Positions 51,144-59,527 of a stretch of DNA of 64,000 bases are shown one piece after another. Every line of letters starts with the position of its first letter. The first letter of the stretch is position 1. The translations under genes and the position numbers were made by a program. A model generated the notes under the pieces. That model worked only from the letters and a program-made list of their open reading frames with translations. It did no database searches and had not been told where the DNA came from. Source of the DNA: CAYFYS01 sp965202905 (GTDB lineage: Bacteria > Pseudomonadota > Alphaproteobacteria > MPNO01); NCBI GenBank assembly GCA_965202905.1, contig OZ241868.1, positions 62,001 through 126,000 of the forward strand, in the 5' to 3' direction.

Positions 51144-51661
51144 GCGCCGGCGCGGGACGGAGATTTTTTCTCGAAATCGAGCAACAGAACGACCCGATCC
51201 TCCGCGGAGTCGTTCCACGCCTCGTGTTCGACGGTGTCGTCGAACACCATGCAGCGCCCCTCCCGCCAGATTTGCGTCTCGCCGCCGACCCTGATGGCGC
51301 AGCCCGCGGGCGCGATCAGCCCCAGATGGCAGCGCAACACCCGGTCGGTATAGCCGACATGGGGCTTGATGCGGGTATTCGGCGCCAAGCGCGAGAAGCC
51401 GGCCGTGGTAAGATCGGGCACCGCTTGGACGGCCGCGGCCGTGCGCGGGCATTTGGCGCAGTTCGCGGCGATCTCGCTGCCGAAGAAGTAGAGCCCGAAC
51501 ACATCCCACCCCTTGTCGTAAAGGCCCTTTTCCGGCCAGGGCTGGAACGGATCGTCGATGAGCAGCAGGTCGAGCTCGGCCCTGATCGCCGGCGCGGCCC
51601 GTTCGAGAGCGGCCACGAAGGCGAAGCCGGCAGGATCGAGAAATCCGGACGCGCTTTCCAT
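51140..51661 (-). CDS. Aspartyl/asparaginyl beta-hydroxylase-like protein
   Basis: 173 residues, single domain. The iron site is in IKPHVGYTDRVLRCHLGLIA (first His), with the distal His in MVFDDTVEHEAWNDSAEDRV and a following Arg for 2-oxoglutarate. GRCMVFDDTVEHE is typical of the family that hydroxylates Asp/Asn in peptides and is recruited in several peptide natural-product pathways. At the edge of the RiPP locus, it is a candidate for hydroxylating the exported peptide or its precursor. It is convergent with the TolC-like gene, overlapping by four bases. Confidence 0.85.
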   Translation of the reverse strand: MESASGFLDPAGFAFVAALERAAPAIRAELDLLLIDDPFQPWPEKGLYDKGWDVFGLYFFGSEIAANCAKCPRTAAAVQAVPDLTTAGFSRLAPNTRIKPHVGYTDRVLRCHLGLIAPAGCAIRVGGETQIWREGRCMVFDDTVEHEAWNDSAEDRVVLLLDFEKKSPSRAGA

Positions 51662-51857
51662 GACGAGGCCGCTCCCGCATTCGCACAGCCGGCAGTTCGG
51701 CAGCTTATCCCCCGCTTGTCAAGCGGGCGACGAAGGCGGCGCGTTGTCCGGGCTTTGTCGTCTGGGCTTGGTCCAAATCCTGTTGCGGCGAAGGGCGCGA
51801 CCGCTCAATCTGCCGCGGTCGCCGTCGGCGCTACAGTCGGCGCTACAGGGGGTGTTC
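51662..51857 (+). other. Intergenic region between hydroxylase and feruloyl-CoA synthase-like genes
   Basis: 196 bases between divergent genes, with no recognised gene. It contains a small CGGCGCTACAGTCGGCGCTACAG duplication at 51826-51848 (11-bp unit twice). Confidence 0.5.
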
Positions 51858-53714
51858 ATGACAGCATGCGAGGCTGGGCGGAAGGCGCCGTTCGCCGCAA
51901 CCCCGCTCGCCGGGCCCTCGGTCGAGACCGAGGCGCGCGAGGACGGAAGCTGGGTGCTGCGCTCGCCCGTGCGGCTGGAGCCCGGCCCCGATCATGTCCT
52001 CGCCAGGCTGGACGAATGGGCGGATAAGACTCCCGACCGGACATTCCTGGCGGAGCGCGACGCGGACGGCCAATGGTGCCGGCTGAGCTACGCCGCCGCC
52101 GCCCGGAAGAGCGCCGGCGTCGGCCAGGCGCTCGTCGAGCGCGGTCATCGGCCGGAACGGCCCGTCGCGATCCTGTCCGACAACAGCATCGATTTCGGGC
52201 TCCTCCAGCTTGGCGCCATGCGGGCGGGCATCCCGGCGATGCCGGTCTCCTCGGCCTATGCGCTGATGTCGAAGGACCACGCCAAGCTCAAATACGTCAT
52301 CGCGCACCACGACCCGTCGCTGATCTTCGTCGATCGCCCGGGTCCGTTCGCCGCCGCGCTGGCCGCGATCGACCTCGACGGGCGCACGCTGCTGACCTCG
52401 ACCGGGGAGAACGGGACCGGCAGCCTGGCCGCCTGGGCCGAGACCGAGCCGGGTCCGGCGCTTGCCGAACGGCTGGCCGCGGTCGGCCCGGACACGGTGG
52501 CCAAGATCCTTCTGACATCCGGCTCGACCGGCGCGCCGAAGGGGGTGATCAACACCCAGCGGATGATGGTCTCCAACCAGATGATGGCCATCTTCGCCTA
52601 TCCGTTTCTGCTGCGCCGCCCGCCGGTGATCGTCGACTGGCTGCCGTGGAACCACACGTTTGCGGGCAACTTCAACTTCAACATGATTCTCTTCCACGGC
52701 GGGACCTGTTATCTCGACGCCGGCCGGCCGATGCCGGGACGGTTCGAGGAGACGCTGAGGAACCTGCGGGAGATCGGCCCGACGCTCTATCTGAACGTCC
52801 CGCGCGGCTACGACCTGCTGGTGCCGGCGCTCGAGGCCGAGCCGGCGCTGCGCGACAAGCTGTTCGCCGATCTCGACATTCTGTTTTTCGCCGGCGCTGC
52901 CTTGCCGCAGGCGCTGCGCTTCGGATTGCAGGCGCTTTCGGTCGCCGCCCGCGGCGAGCGGGTGCCGATCGTCACCTCGCTCGGCTCGACGGAGACCGCG
53001 CCGGCCTCGACCTACATGACCTGGGATTCCGACGTCTGGGGCAATATCGGCGTGCCGCTGCCCGGCACGTCGATGAAGCTGGCGCCCAACGGCGACAAGC
53101 TCGAAGTCCGCTTCAAGGGGCCGCATGTCAGCCCCGGCTACCACAAGGACCCGGACCGGACCGCGCAGGCGTTCGACGAGGAGGGCTATTTCTCGATCGG
53201 CGACGCGGGCAAGTTCCTCGATCCGGCGGACCCGTCCAAGGGCGTGCTGTTCGACGGCCGGGTCGCCGAGAACTTCAAGCTCTCGAGCGGGACCTGGGTC
53301 GCCGCCGGCACGCTGCGGCTCGCCGTCCTCAGCGCCGCCGCGCCGATTCTGCAGGATGCGGTGATCGCCGGCCACGACCGCCATGCGCTCGGCATCCTCG
53401 GCATCCCGAGCCCCGCCGGCTGCCGAAGCGTCTGTCCCGACATCGCCGGGGACGCCCCGGTCGCGGCGATCGTCGGCCATCCCGGAATCCGGGCGCGGCT
53501 GGCAAAGGGCCTCGCCGCCCACAACGCGGAGAACCCGGGAAGCAGCACCCGGATCACTCGCGCGCTGCTCCAGGCTGAGCCGCCGCAGATCGACGCCGGG
53601 GAGATCACCGACAAGGGCTACGTCAACCAGCGCGCCGCCCTGTCGCGCCGCGCCGGCGAGGTCGCACGACTCTATACCGAGCCCCCCGACGACGACGTTC
53701 TGGTCATCTCCTAG
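51858..53714 (+). CDS. Feruloyl-CoA synthase-like acyl-CoA ligase
   Basis: 618 residues starting MTACEAGRKAPFAATPLAGP. ANL motifs: ILLTSGSTGAPKGVINTQRM, VDWLPWNHTFAGNFNFNMIL, VTSLGSTETAPASTYMTW, then the segment VAENFKLSSGTWVAAGTLRL in place of the usual core hinge. That KLxxGTWV sequence is typical of feruloyl-CoA synthases, which activate hydroxycinnamic acids. The length (about 620) also fits. It probably starts a catabolic run with the aromatic-acid genes to the right. The TAG stop lies in the arm of the repeat beginning at 53711. Confidence 0.9.
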   Translation: MTACEAGRKAPFAATPLAGPSVETEAREDGSWVLRSPVRLEPGPDHVLARLDEWADKTPDRTFLAERDADGQWCRLSYAAAARKSAGVGQALVERGHRPERPVAILSDNSIDFGLLQLGAMRAGIPAMPVSSAYALMSKDHAKLKYVIAHHDPSLIFVDRPGPFAAALAAIDLDGRTLLTSTGENGTGSLAAWAETEPGPALAERLAAVGPDTVAKILLTSGSTGAPKGVINTQRMMVSNQMMAIFAYPFLLRRPPVIVDWLPWNHTFAGNFNFNMILFHGGTCYLDAGRPMPGRFEETLRNLREIGPTLYLNVPRGYDLLVPALEAEPALRDKLFADLDILFFAGAALPQALRFGLQALSVAARGERVPIVTSLGSTETAPASTYMTWDSDVWGNIGVPLPGTSMKLAPNGDKLEVRFKGPHVSPGYHKDPDRTAQAFDEEGYFSIGDAGKFLDPADPSKGVLFDGRVAENFKLSSGTWVAAGTLRLAVLSAAAPILQDAVIAGHDRHALGILGIPSPAGCRSVCPDIAGDAPVAAIVGHPGIRARLAKGLAAHNAENPGSSTRITRALLQAEPPQIDAGEITDKGYVNQRAALSRRAGEVARLYTEPPDDDVLVIS

Positions 53715-53873
53715 TGGATGGTCATCTCCCAGCGGTTCGAATCGTGGTTCGAATCTTTCGCTTCGAACCACTGGTTTTATGTCAATGGATCAACTTATCA
53801 AGACATTTGAATGCGTTATGGTCGCCAGATCATCGTCGGCCGGGGGATTCAAATGTCTCGATTGATCCACTAG
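53711..53873. repeat. MITE-like element containing dispersed repeat copy 2
   Basis: Bases 53727-53860 are the reverse complement of 22992-23114 apart from a 12-bp internal duplication (GTGGTTCGAATC) and a few substitutions. The copy is bordered by 9-bp inverted repeats CTAGTGGAT (53711-53719) and ATCCACTAG (53865-53873). It also has inner arms AGACATTTGAAT and ATTCAAATGTCT (53813-53858). It can encode a 28-residue peptide (MSMDQLIKTFECVMVARSSS..., ATG 53779) but shows no clear ribosome site. The left arm contains the stop of the feruloyl-CoA synthase-like gene. Confidence 0.9.
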
Positions 53874-53932
53874 TGGATTGAGTCCGACGTTTGGAGCCCT
53901 CCGGCGACCGGCGCCGGGGCGCCCGAACCGGC

Positions 53933-56248
53933 TCAGCGTTCGACGATCTCCGGCGGGTCGTAGGCGGTGATCTCCGGCGCCGGGCCGTCATAGCGCTCGA
54001 CCTCGACCAGCGCGGTCTGGGCGGCGCAGCACTGGGCGAGCCGGGATGTCGGCTTGTCGAGCGTGAGCACGTTCGGATTGCCGTGCTTGTCCAGGCTGCC
54101 GGGATCGGACGGGTCGAGCGGGTCGTACCATGCGCCCGTCGCGAGTTCGATCACGCCGGGGCGCAGCGCATCGGTGACCACCGCGCCGGCAAGGACCTGG
54201 CCGCGGTCGTTGAAGACGCGGACGACATCGCCGTCGCCGATGCCGCGGGCTGCGGCATCCTCCGGGCCGATGCGCATCGCCTCGCGGCCGGCGATTTTGG
54301 CCGCGCGGCTGATCTCGCCGCAATCGAGCTGGCTGTGCAGGCGCGCGCGGGGCTGATTGGAGATCATGTGCAGCGGATGGCGCCCGGCCGCCGCGCCGCC
54401 CAGCCACTCGGCCGGCTCGAGCCAGACCGGATGGCCGGGGCAATCCTCGTAGCCGAAGCCCGCGATGGTCTCCGAATAGATTTCGATCTTGCCCGAGGGG
54501 GTCTTGAGCGGCTCTCCGTCGGGGTCCGCGCGGAATTCGGCGAAGGGGACCGGCGGGTCGTCGGGGGCGGGCAGTTCGATATGGCCGGTCTCCCAGAACG
54601 CCTCGAAGCCCGGCATCTCGACGCCCTTGCCGGCGGCGCGCTGGCGGAAGACATCGTAGAGGTGACGCAACCAGTCCATCTCCGTCCGGCCCTCGGTGAA
54701 CGCTTCGCGGAAGCCGAGCCGTCCGGCCAGATCGGAATAGATGTCGTATTCGTTGCGCGCCTCGCCGACGGGCGCGATCGCACGGTGGTTGGCCAGCAGG
54801 AACCGGTCGAAATTGGACGCCGAAAGGTCGTTGCGCTCCAGGGTCGTGGTGCAGGGCAGCACGATGTCGGCCCGGCGCGCCGCCGGCGTCCACCACGGCT
54901 CGTGGATGATGACCGTCTCCGGCTTTGCCCAGCCGCGCAGCAGCCGGTTGAGGTCCTGCTGCTTGTGGAACGGGTTGCCGCCGCACCAGTAGATCAGCCG
55001 GATATCCGGATAGGTCCGGTCCTCGCCGTCGAAGCTGTAGGATCCGCCGGGGTTGAGCAGCATGTCGCTCAGCCGGGCCACCGGGATCGAGTTCCGAACC
55101 TCGTTCTCGCCCTTGGGCAGGCCGGGCGCGGCGATCGGCCGGCGCGCGCCGCCGATGCCGTTGATCGCGCCGTAGCCGAATCCGAACCCGCCGCCGGGAA
55201 GGCCGATCTGGCCCAGCATCGAGGCCAGCGCGACGGTCATCCAATAGGGCTGCTCGCCGTGATCGGCGCGCTGGATCGACCAACTCACCCCAATGAGCGT
55301 GCGCGCAGCCGCCATGCGTCGGGCGAGGCTTCGGACGGTCCCGGGTGGGATTTCGGTGATCGCGGCGGCCCAGTCCGCGTCCTTGGGCCGACCGTCCGCC
55401 GCGCCGGTCAGATAGGCCTCGAAGCGGTCGAAACCGGCGCAGTGGCGCGCGAGGAAATCCCGGTCGTGCAGGCCCTCGTCGAGCAGCGTGTGGGCGAGCC
55501 CCAGCATCAGCGCAGCGTCGGTGTTGGGGCGGATCGGAATCCATTCCGCACCGAGCGCCGTTGCAGTGTCATCGCGCATGGGCGAGATGCAGACGAACCG
55601 GGCGCCGGCCGCATATGCCTTGGCGTGCCAGTCGGCGACGTCGTGGATGCCGACCCCGTCCTGGTTGACCTGAACGTTCTTCGCCGCCATGCCGCCGAAC
55701 AGCACCATCAGTTCGGTGTTCGCAACGATGGTCGGCCAAGTGTTGACCGGCCCGACCACCGGCGACAGGGAGCCGACGATTCGCGGGACGATCACCGTCG
55801 CCGCGCCGAAGCTGTAATTGGTGACCTGATCGACGAACCCGCCGAAACCGTTCAGGAACCGCGAAAGCTGGCAGCGCGCGTCGTGAAAGTCGCCGGCGCT
55901 GGCCCAGCCGGAGCTGGCGTAGATCGCGTCGTTGCCGTGAGCCTCTTTCACCCGGGTCAGTTCCCGGGCGACGAGATCCAGCGCTTCGTCCCAGCTCACC
56001 GGAACGAACGGCTCCGCGCCGCGCGCGGCGCCATTGCCGCCCGGCCCGTCATCGAGCCAGCCCTTGCGGACCATCGGCCGGTCGATCCGGCACTCGGCGT
56101 GGACCGCGCTCGGCAGGGTCCGGAGCAGTGGCGGCGGATGGGGGTCGCGCTCGAACGGCGTGACGCCGACCACCCGACCGTCGCGCACCTCGGCGGTGAA
56201 CGCGCCCCAATGGCTGACCCCGAAGCTCCCGCTGCTGCCGTCCGGCAT
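53933..56248 (-). CDS. Molybdopterin-dependent oxidoreductase, DMSO/TMAO/biotin sulfoxide reductase type
   Basis: 771 residues. Typical segments are VPVSWDEALDLVARELTRVK, YASSGWASAGDFHDARCQLS (Mo-coordinating Ser near residue 115), VVGPVNTWPTIVANTELMVL, WCGGNPFHKQQDLNRLLRGW, and the C-terminal molydopterin dinucleotide-binding domain with MISNQPRARLHSQLDCGEIS. No N-terminal Fe-S cysteine motif and no Tat signal are seen, so it should be a cytoplasmic or single-subunit enzyme of the DMSO-reductase family that reduces S- or N-oxides. ATG 56248 has GGGAG upstream; the open frame before it is Arg-rich and unsupported. Confidence 0.9.
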   Translation of the reverse strand: MPDGSSGSFGVSHWGAFTAEVRDGRVVGVTPFERDPHPPPLLRTLPSAVHAECRIDRPMVRKGWLDDGPGGNGAARGAEPFVPVSWDEALDLVARELTRVKEAHGNDAIYASSGWASAGDFHDARCQLSRFLNGFGGFVDQVTNYSFGAATVIVPRIVGSLSPVVGPVNTWPTIVANTELMVLFGGMAAKNVQVNQDGVGIHDVADWHAKAYAAGARFVCISPMRDDTATALGAEWIPIRPNTDAALMLGLAHTLLDEGLHDRDFLARHCAGFDRFEAYLTGAADGRPKDADWAAAITEIPPGTVRSLARRMAAARTLIGVSWSIQRADHGEQPYWMTVALASMLGQIGLPGGGFGFGYGAINGIGGARRPIAAPGLPKGENEVRNSIPVARLSDMLLNPGGSYSFDGEDRTYPDIRLIYWCGGNPFHKQQDLNRLLRGWAKPETVIIHEPWWTPAARRADIVLPCTTTLERNDLSASNFDRFLLANHRAIAPVGEARNEYDIYSDLAGRLGFREAFTEGRTEMDWLRHLYDVFRQRAAGKGVEMPGFEAFWETGHIELPAPDDPPVPFAEFRADPDGEPLKTPSGKIEIYSETIAGFGYEDCPGHPVWLEPAEWLGGAAAGRHPLHMISNQPRARLHSQLDCGEISRAAKIAGREAMRIGPEDAAARGIGDGDVVRVFNDRGQVLAGAVVTDALRPGVIELATGAWYDPLDPSDPGSLDKHGNPNVLTLDKPTSRLAQCCAAQTALVEVERYDGPAPEITAYDPPEIVER

Positions 56249-56273
56249 GAGACGTCTCCCGTTGGTTTGCCGC

Positions 56274-57494
56274 CTATCGTACCGCAACAGGCAGGGTGTC
56301 GAAGCCGCGAAATCGCGCGCGTCCGCCGCGCGCCGGCGCGCCGTCAAGCCGCAGGCCGGGGAAGCGCGCGACCAGCTTGCCGATCGCGATCCGGCCTTCC
56401 ATGCGCGCCAGCGACATGCCGGCGCAGGCGTGCACGCCGGCGCCGAAGGCGAGATGCCGGTTGGGCGCGCGGCCGATATCGAGCCGGTCGGGATCGGCGA
56501 ACTCGGCCGGGTCGCGGTTGGCGGCGCCGATCCCGATATGGATATAGGTCCCGGCCTCGAGCGCCGCCCCGCCGACCGCCGCCGCGACCGTGAGCCGTCG
56601 GTTGCCGATCTGGTTCGAGCTTTCGTAGCGCAGAAACTCCTCGACGGCGGAGACGATGAGATCGGGCTCCGCGCGGAGCCGCCGATGCTCGTCCGGGAAG
56701 CGGAACAAGGCTTCGACCCCGTTGCCGATCAGATTGGCGGTGGTCTCGTGCCCGGCATTGAGCAGGAAGATGCAGTTGTGCAGCAGTTCGAGTTCCGACA
56801 ACTCCGCGCCGTCCTCGTCCGGGCCGATCAGCCTGGTCAGCGCCTCGGCGTCATCGCCCGGCAGGGCGCCGCGCGCGCGCCGGGCGATGAGAGCGCGGAG
56901 ATAGTCCTTGAACTCCTCGACCGCGTCCGCGCCGCGGTCGCGCTGCTCATCGCTCAGGACAGGCTCCAGCCCGCCGAGGATCGCGACCGACCAGCCGCGC
57001 AGCGGCCCGCGCTCCGCCCTTGGCGCTCCCAGCATGTCGCCGATCAACTCGACCGGAAGCGCCGAGGCGAAATCCTCGATCAGGTCGAACGAGCCGGCGT
57101 CCTCGGCCCGGTCGAGCATCGCATCGACCAAAGACTCGACCCGAGGGCGCAGCGCATGGAGCGCGCGCGGGGTGAAGGCCGGCGACAGCCGCTTTCGCAC
57201 GCGGGTGTGGCCGGGCGCGTCGTTGAACACCAGGCTGGTCGTGTGGTGCTCGTAGAGCGCGGTGTCGCCCATGGTCGGTTTGAAGTCGATCCGCTTGTCG
57301 GACGAAAATTTTCCGGCGTCGCGATAGATTTCGACCGCATCGGCATAGCGCGTGAGAAACACCGAGCCGTCGGCCATCCGATGCACCGGATCGTGATCGC
57401 GCAGCGCGCGGTAGGTCGGGTACGGATCGTCGAGGAACCCCGGCGCGAGCCTGCCCAGGTCGAAGTCGCGGGCAAGCGCGTGGGCGGCGGTCAT
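56274..57494 (-). CDS. Cytochrome P450
   Basis: 406 residues. The I-helix is LLNAGHETTANLIG (A-G-x-E-T-T type), the ExxR helix is SAVEEFLRYESSNQIGNRRL, and the haem loop is HLAFGAGVHACAGMSLARME with the Cys ligand. Soluble bacterial class-I P450 without membrane anchor, requiring ferredoxin and a reductase that are not encoded here. The substrate is unknown. It follows the amidohydrolase gene by 8 bases on the same strand, and the molybdoenzyme gene follows it by 25, so all three form a likely operon. Confidence 0.93.
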   Translation of the reverse strand: MTAAHALARDFDLGRLAPGFLDDPYPTYRALRDHDPVHRMADGSVFLTRYADAVEIYRDAGKFSSDKRIDFKPTMGDTALYEHHTTSLVFNDAPGHTRVRKRLSPAFTPRALHALRPRVESLVDAMLDRAEDAGSFDLIEDFASALPVELIGDMLGAPRAERGPLRGWSVAILGGLEPVLSDEQRDRGADAVEEFKDYLRALIARRARGALPGDDAEALTRLIGPDEDGAELSELELLHNCIFLLNAGHETTANLIGNGVEALFRFPDEHRRLRAEPDLIVSAVEEFLRYESSNQIGNRRLTVAAAVGGAALEAGTYIHIGIGAANRDPAEFADPDRLDIGRAPNRHLAFGAGVHACAGMSLARMEGRIAIGKLVARFPGLRLDGAPARGGRARFRGFDTLPVAVR

Positions 57495-57502
57495 TTCAGG
57501 CT

Positions 57503-58705
57503 TCAGATTCCGAAGACCCGCCTGGCGTTGAGCCCCAGGATGTTGCGCTTGGCCTGCTCGTCGAGGAAGGGCAGGTCGTAGATCACGCTCGGCGCATCGA
57601 AATCCCAGTGCGGCCAGTCCGAGGCGTACATCAACTGGCTCGACGCATTAAACGCATCGAACGTCGCCTCCAGCAGCTTCATGTTGGTGCGCTCCAGCGG
57701 TTGGGAGGTGTAGTACATATCCCCGATATACTCGCTCGGCAGGCGCTTCAGCGCCGGCGCTTCGGAGGAGCGCATCAGATACTCGTTGTCGAGCCGGGGC
57801 ATTATGAAGGCGAGCCAGGCGATGCCGCTCTCGATCCAGACCACTGGCAGGTCGGGGAAGCGCTCGTTCAGCCCGTTCATCACCCAGTTCGCCAGATGCA
57901 CCATGTTGCACAGCGAGAACGAGATCGCGTGCATGGTCAGGAACCGGTTGAGTTGGCGGACATAGCCGTCACCGCCCCAGTTGGGCCCGGCGTGGAAGCC
58001 GAGCGCGAGCCCGCGCTCCTCGATCATCCGGTAGAGCCGCATGTAGGAGTTGTGGTGGACCGGCCGGTAGCGGACCGAGGTGACCATGAACCCGACGACG
58101 CCCTTGGACTCGCCGAAGCGTTCGACCATCTCCTCGCAGGCCGGCGGGTCGTTGAACGGCAGATAGAGCAGCGACTTGATCCGGTCGTCGGCCGAGAGCA
58201 CCCGCTCGGCAACCCAACGGTTGTAGCCGCGCGCGAGCGCGATCTCGACATCGAGCTCGGGATGCAGGCCGAGCGCCAGCATCGGCGTCGGGAAGGTCAC
58301 CTGGTAGTCGATGCCGAAGCTCTCGATCGCCCGGCGGATCAGGCTGACGTCGCGATGCACCCCCGGCTCGCCCGGCTCCAGCACGCCCGGCTCGTGCGGG
58401 ATGCGGCCGCCGACGGACTGGTGCGACGGCCAGTTGATGGCCTGCATGATCCCCGGCTCGACCTCGCCCTGGGCGGTGCGGAAGTTTGACGCGAGGTCGC
58501 GGATGACCGGGTCGGGGATGTACTGGACGATCTCCGGCCAGGACTGGGTCTCAAAATGATGGGCGTCGACGTCGACGATCAGGTAGTCGTCGAAGTTGCG
58601 CGCCTGGGCTTGGCGGACCGCACGGGCCAGGATGTCGCGGGTGCCGGATGTCCGCACGAGCTCCTCCAGCGTGTGCGGCTCCCGGCCGGGCTCGATCGTA
58701 TCCAT
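57503..58705 (-). CDS. Amidohydrolase (metal-dependent hydrolase, ACMSD-like)
   Basis: 400 residues starting MDTIEPGREPHTLEELVRTS. The metal-binding start is LIVDVDAHHFETQSWPEIVQ, the barrel His is in LALGFHAGPNWGGDGYVRQL, and the catalytic Asp is in LMYASDWPHWDFDAPSVIYD. This is the amidohydrolase_2 layout (ACMSD, 4-oxalomesaconate hydratase and related decarboxylases or hydratases). It could decarboxylate or hydrolyse a ring-cleavage product. AAAGG is 7 bases before ATG 58705. It heads the minus-strand run with the P450 and the molybdoenzyme. Confidence 0.9.
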   Translation of the reverse strand: MDTIEPGREPHTLEELVRTSGTRDILARAVRQAQARNFDDYLIVDVDAHHFETQSWPEIVQYIPDPVIRDLASNFRTAQGEVEPGIMQAINWPSHQSVGGRIPHEPGVLEPGEPGVHRDVSLIRRAIESFGIDYQVTFPTPMLALGLHPELDVEIALARGYNRWVAERVLSADDRIKSLLYLPFNDPPACEEMVERFGESKGVVGFMVTSVRYRPVHHNSYMRLYRMIEERGLALGFHAGPNWGGDGYVRQLNRFLTMHAISFSLCNMVHLANWVMNGLNERFPDLPVVWIESGIAWLAFIMPRLDNEYLMRSSEAPALKRLPSEYIGDMYYTSQPLERTNMKLLEATFDAFNASSQLMYASDWPHWDFDAPSVIYDLPFLDEQAKRNILGLNARRVFGI

Positions 58706-58968
58706 GTGTGCGCCTTTCTCAGCTCTCGGACAGGATGCCGACGACGGACTCGATCTCGATGCAGAGTTCGGGCAGAGTTCGGAATGTGCCGGCGTGGCCC
58801 TTCCTGGATATTCATCCGTCATTTGAACCACGATTCGCGCATTAGCGATAGTCGGCGCCGGCCGTTCAGGTCGCGGCCGAGGCAGATGCGCCGCCGGTTC
58901 CGCGCCGCGAAACCTGTTCCCGGTCTACCGGCGCGGAGGGAGACCAAGGGCGGCGACGCCGGCCACGA

Positions 58969-59064
58969 TGGCGGAAAAGAGTGGGAGTCGAACCCACCAG
59001 GGACGTCTGACGCCCCTCACCGGTTTTGAAGACCGGGCGGGCCACCGGGCCGCGATTCTCTTCC
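58969..59064 (-). tRNA. selC: tRNA-Sec (anticodon UCA)
   Basis: 96 bases with encoded CCA. On the minus strand it begins GGAAGAGA (8-bp acceptor pairing with TCTTTTCC, one G-U). The anticodon arm is CCGGTCTTCAAAACCGG with loop CTTCAAAA, i.e. anticodon TCA. It has an extended variable arm (GAGGGGCGTCAGACGTCCCT) and a T arm GTGGGTTCGACTCCCAC. The long acceptor and variable arms with UCA are diagnostic of selenocysteine tRNA, which reads UGA under SelB. No selA, selB or selD is in the window. Confidence 0.95.
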
Positions 59065-59165
59065 GTGTATGGACCCATCGAGCGACAGGATAATCGGCTT
59101 GCGTCGATCGGCATACCCGATTCGTCCTATACTGGGTGCCGGCACCATCGAGGATGGACGGCGCG

Positions 59166-59426
59166 ATGCGATCCGGGGGGCCGGCTGCGATCTTCATGCT
59201 CGGCGTGGTCTGCGGCCCGGCGATGCTGTCGGGATGCGCCGGCTCCGCCGTCGTTGGCGTCGGCGCCACCTTGTCCTCGACCGCCGACGCCCTGGGCACA
59301 CTGTTGAAACGCGCGGCGCGGCAAGGCGAAAACCCGAGCGGCGAACAGAGCCCGGACAAGAAGACGCCAGCACCGGCCGCCAAGCCGAAGCCGGTCAAGC
59401 CGGCCCCTCCCGGACTGCGCCACTGA
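59166..59426 (+). CDS. Small lipoprotein
   Basis: 86 residues starting MRSGGPAAIFMLGVVCGPAM. A hydrophobic signal peptide ends in the lipobox LSGC, so the mature protein would be lipid-anchored at that Cys. A GVGATLSSTADALGTLLKRA segment and a Pro/Lys/Ala-rich tail (DKKTPAPAAKPKPVKPAPPG) follow. No family is recognised. In-frame ATG 59154 and GTG 59136 are alternative starts; ATG 59166 is preferred because GAGG lies 12 bases upstream and the signal peptide then has a normal length. It lies between tRNA-Sec and the acyl-CoA ligase gene. Confidence 0.7.
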   Translation: MRSGGPAAIFMLGVVCGPAMLSGCAGSAVVGVGATLSSTADALGTLLKRAARQGENPSGEQSPDKKTPAPAAKPKPVKPAPPGLRH

Positions 59427-59527
59427 TACTGACGGAGCCCCGTCGCCGCGGATCTCGCATCAATGTCTTGCGTCGCTTCCAAGCCGCCTTATCCTTGGCC
59501 CGGAGTGGCCGATCAAGGAGACGGGCG

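Noticed and set aside
53891..56593. A 900-residue plus-strand open frame
   Set aside because: It is antisense to the molybdoenzyme gene, which has clear family motifs. The plus-strand translation is Arg/Asp/Gly-rich and matches nothing recognisable.
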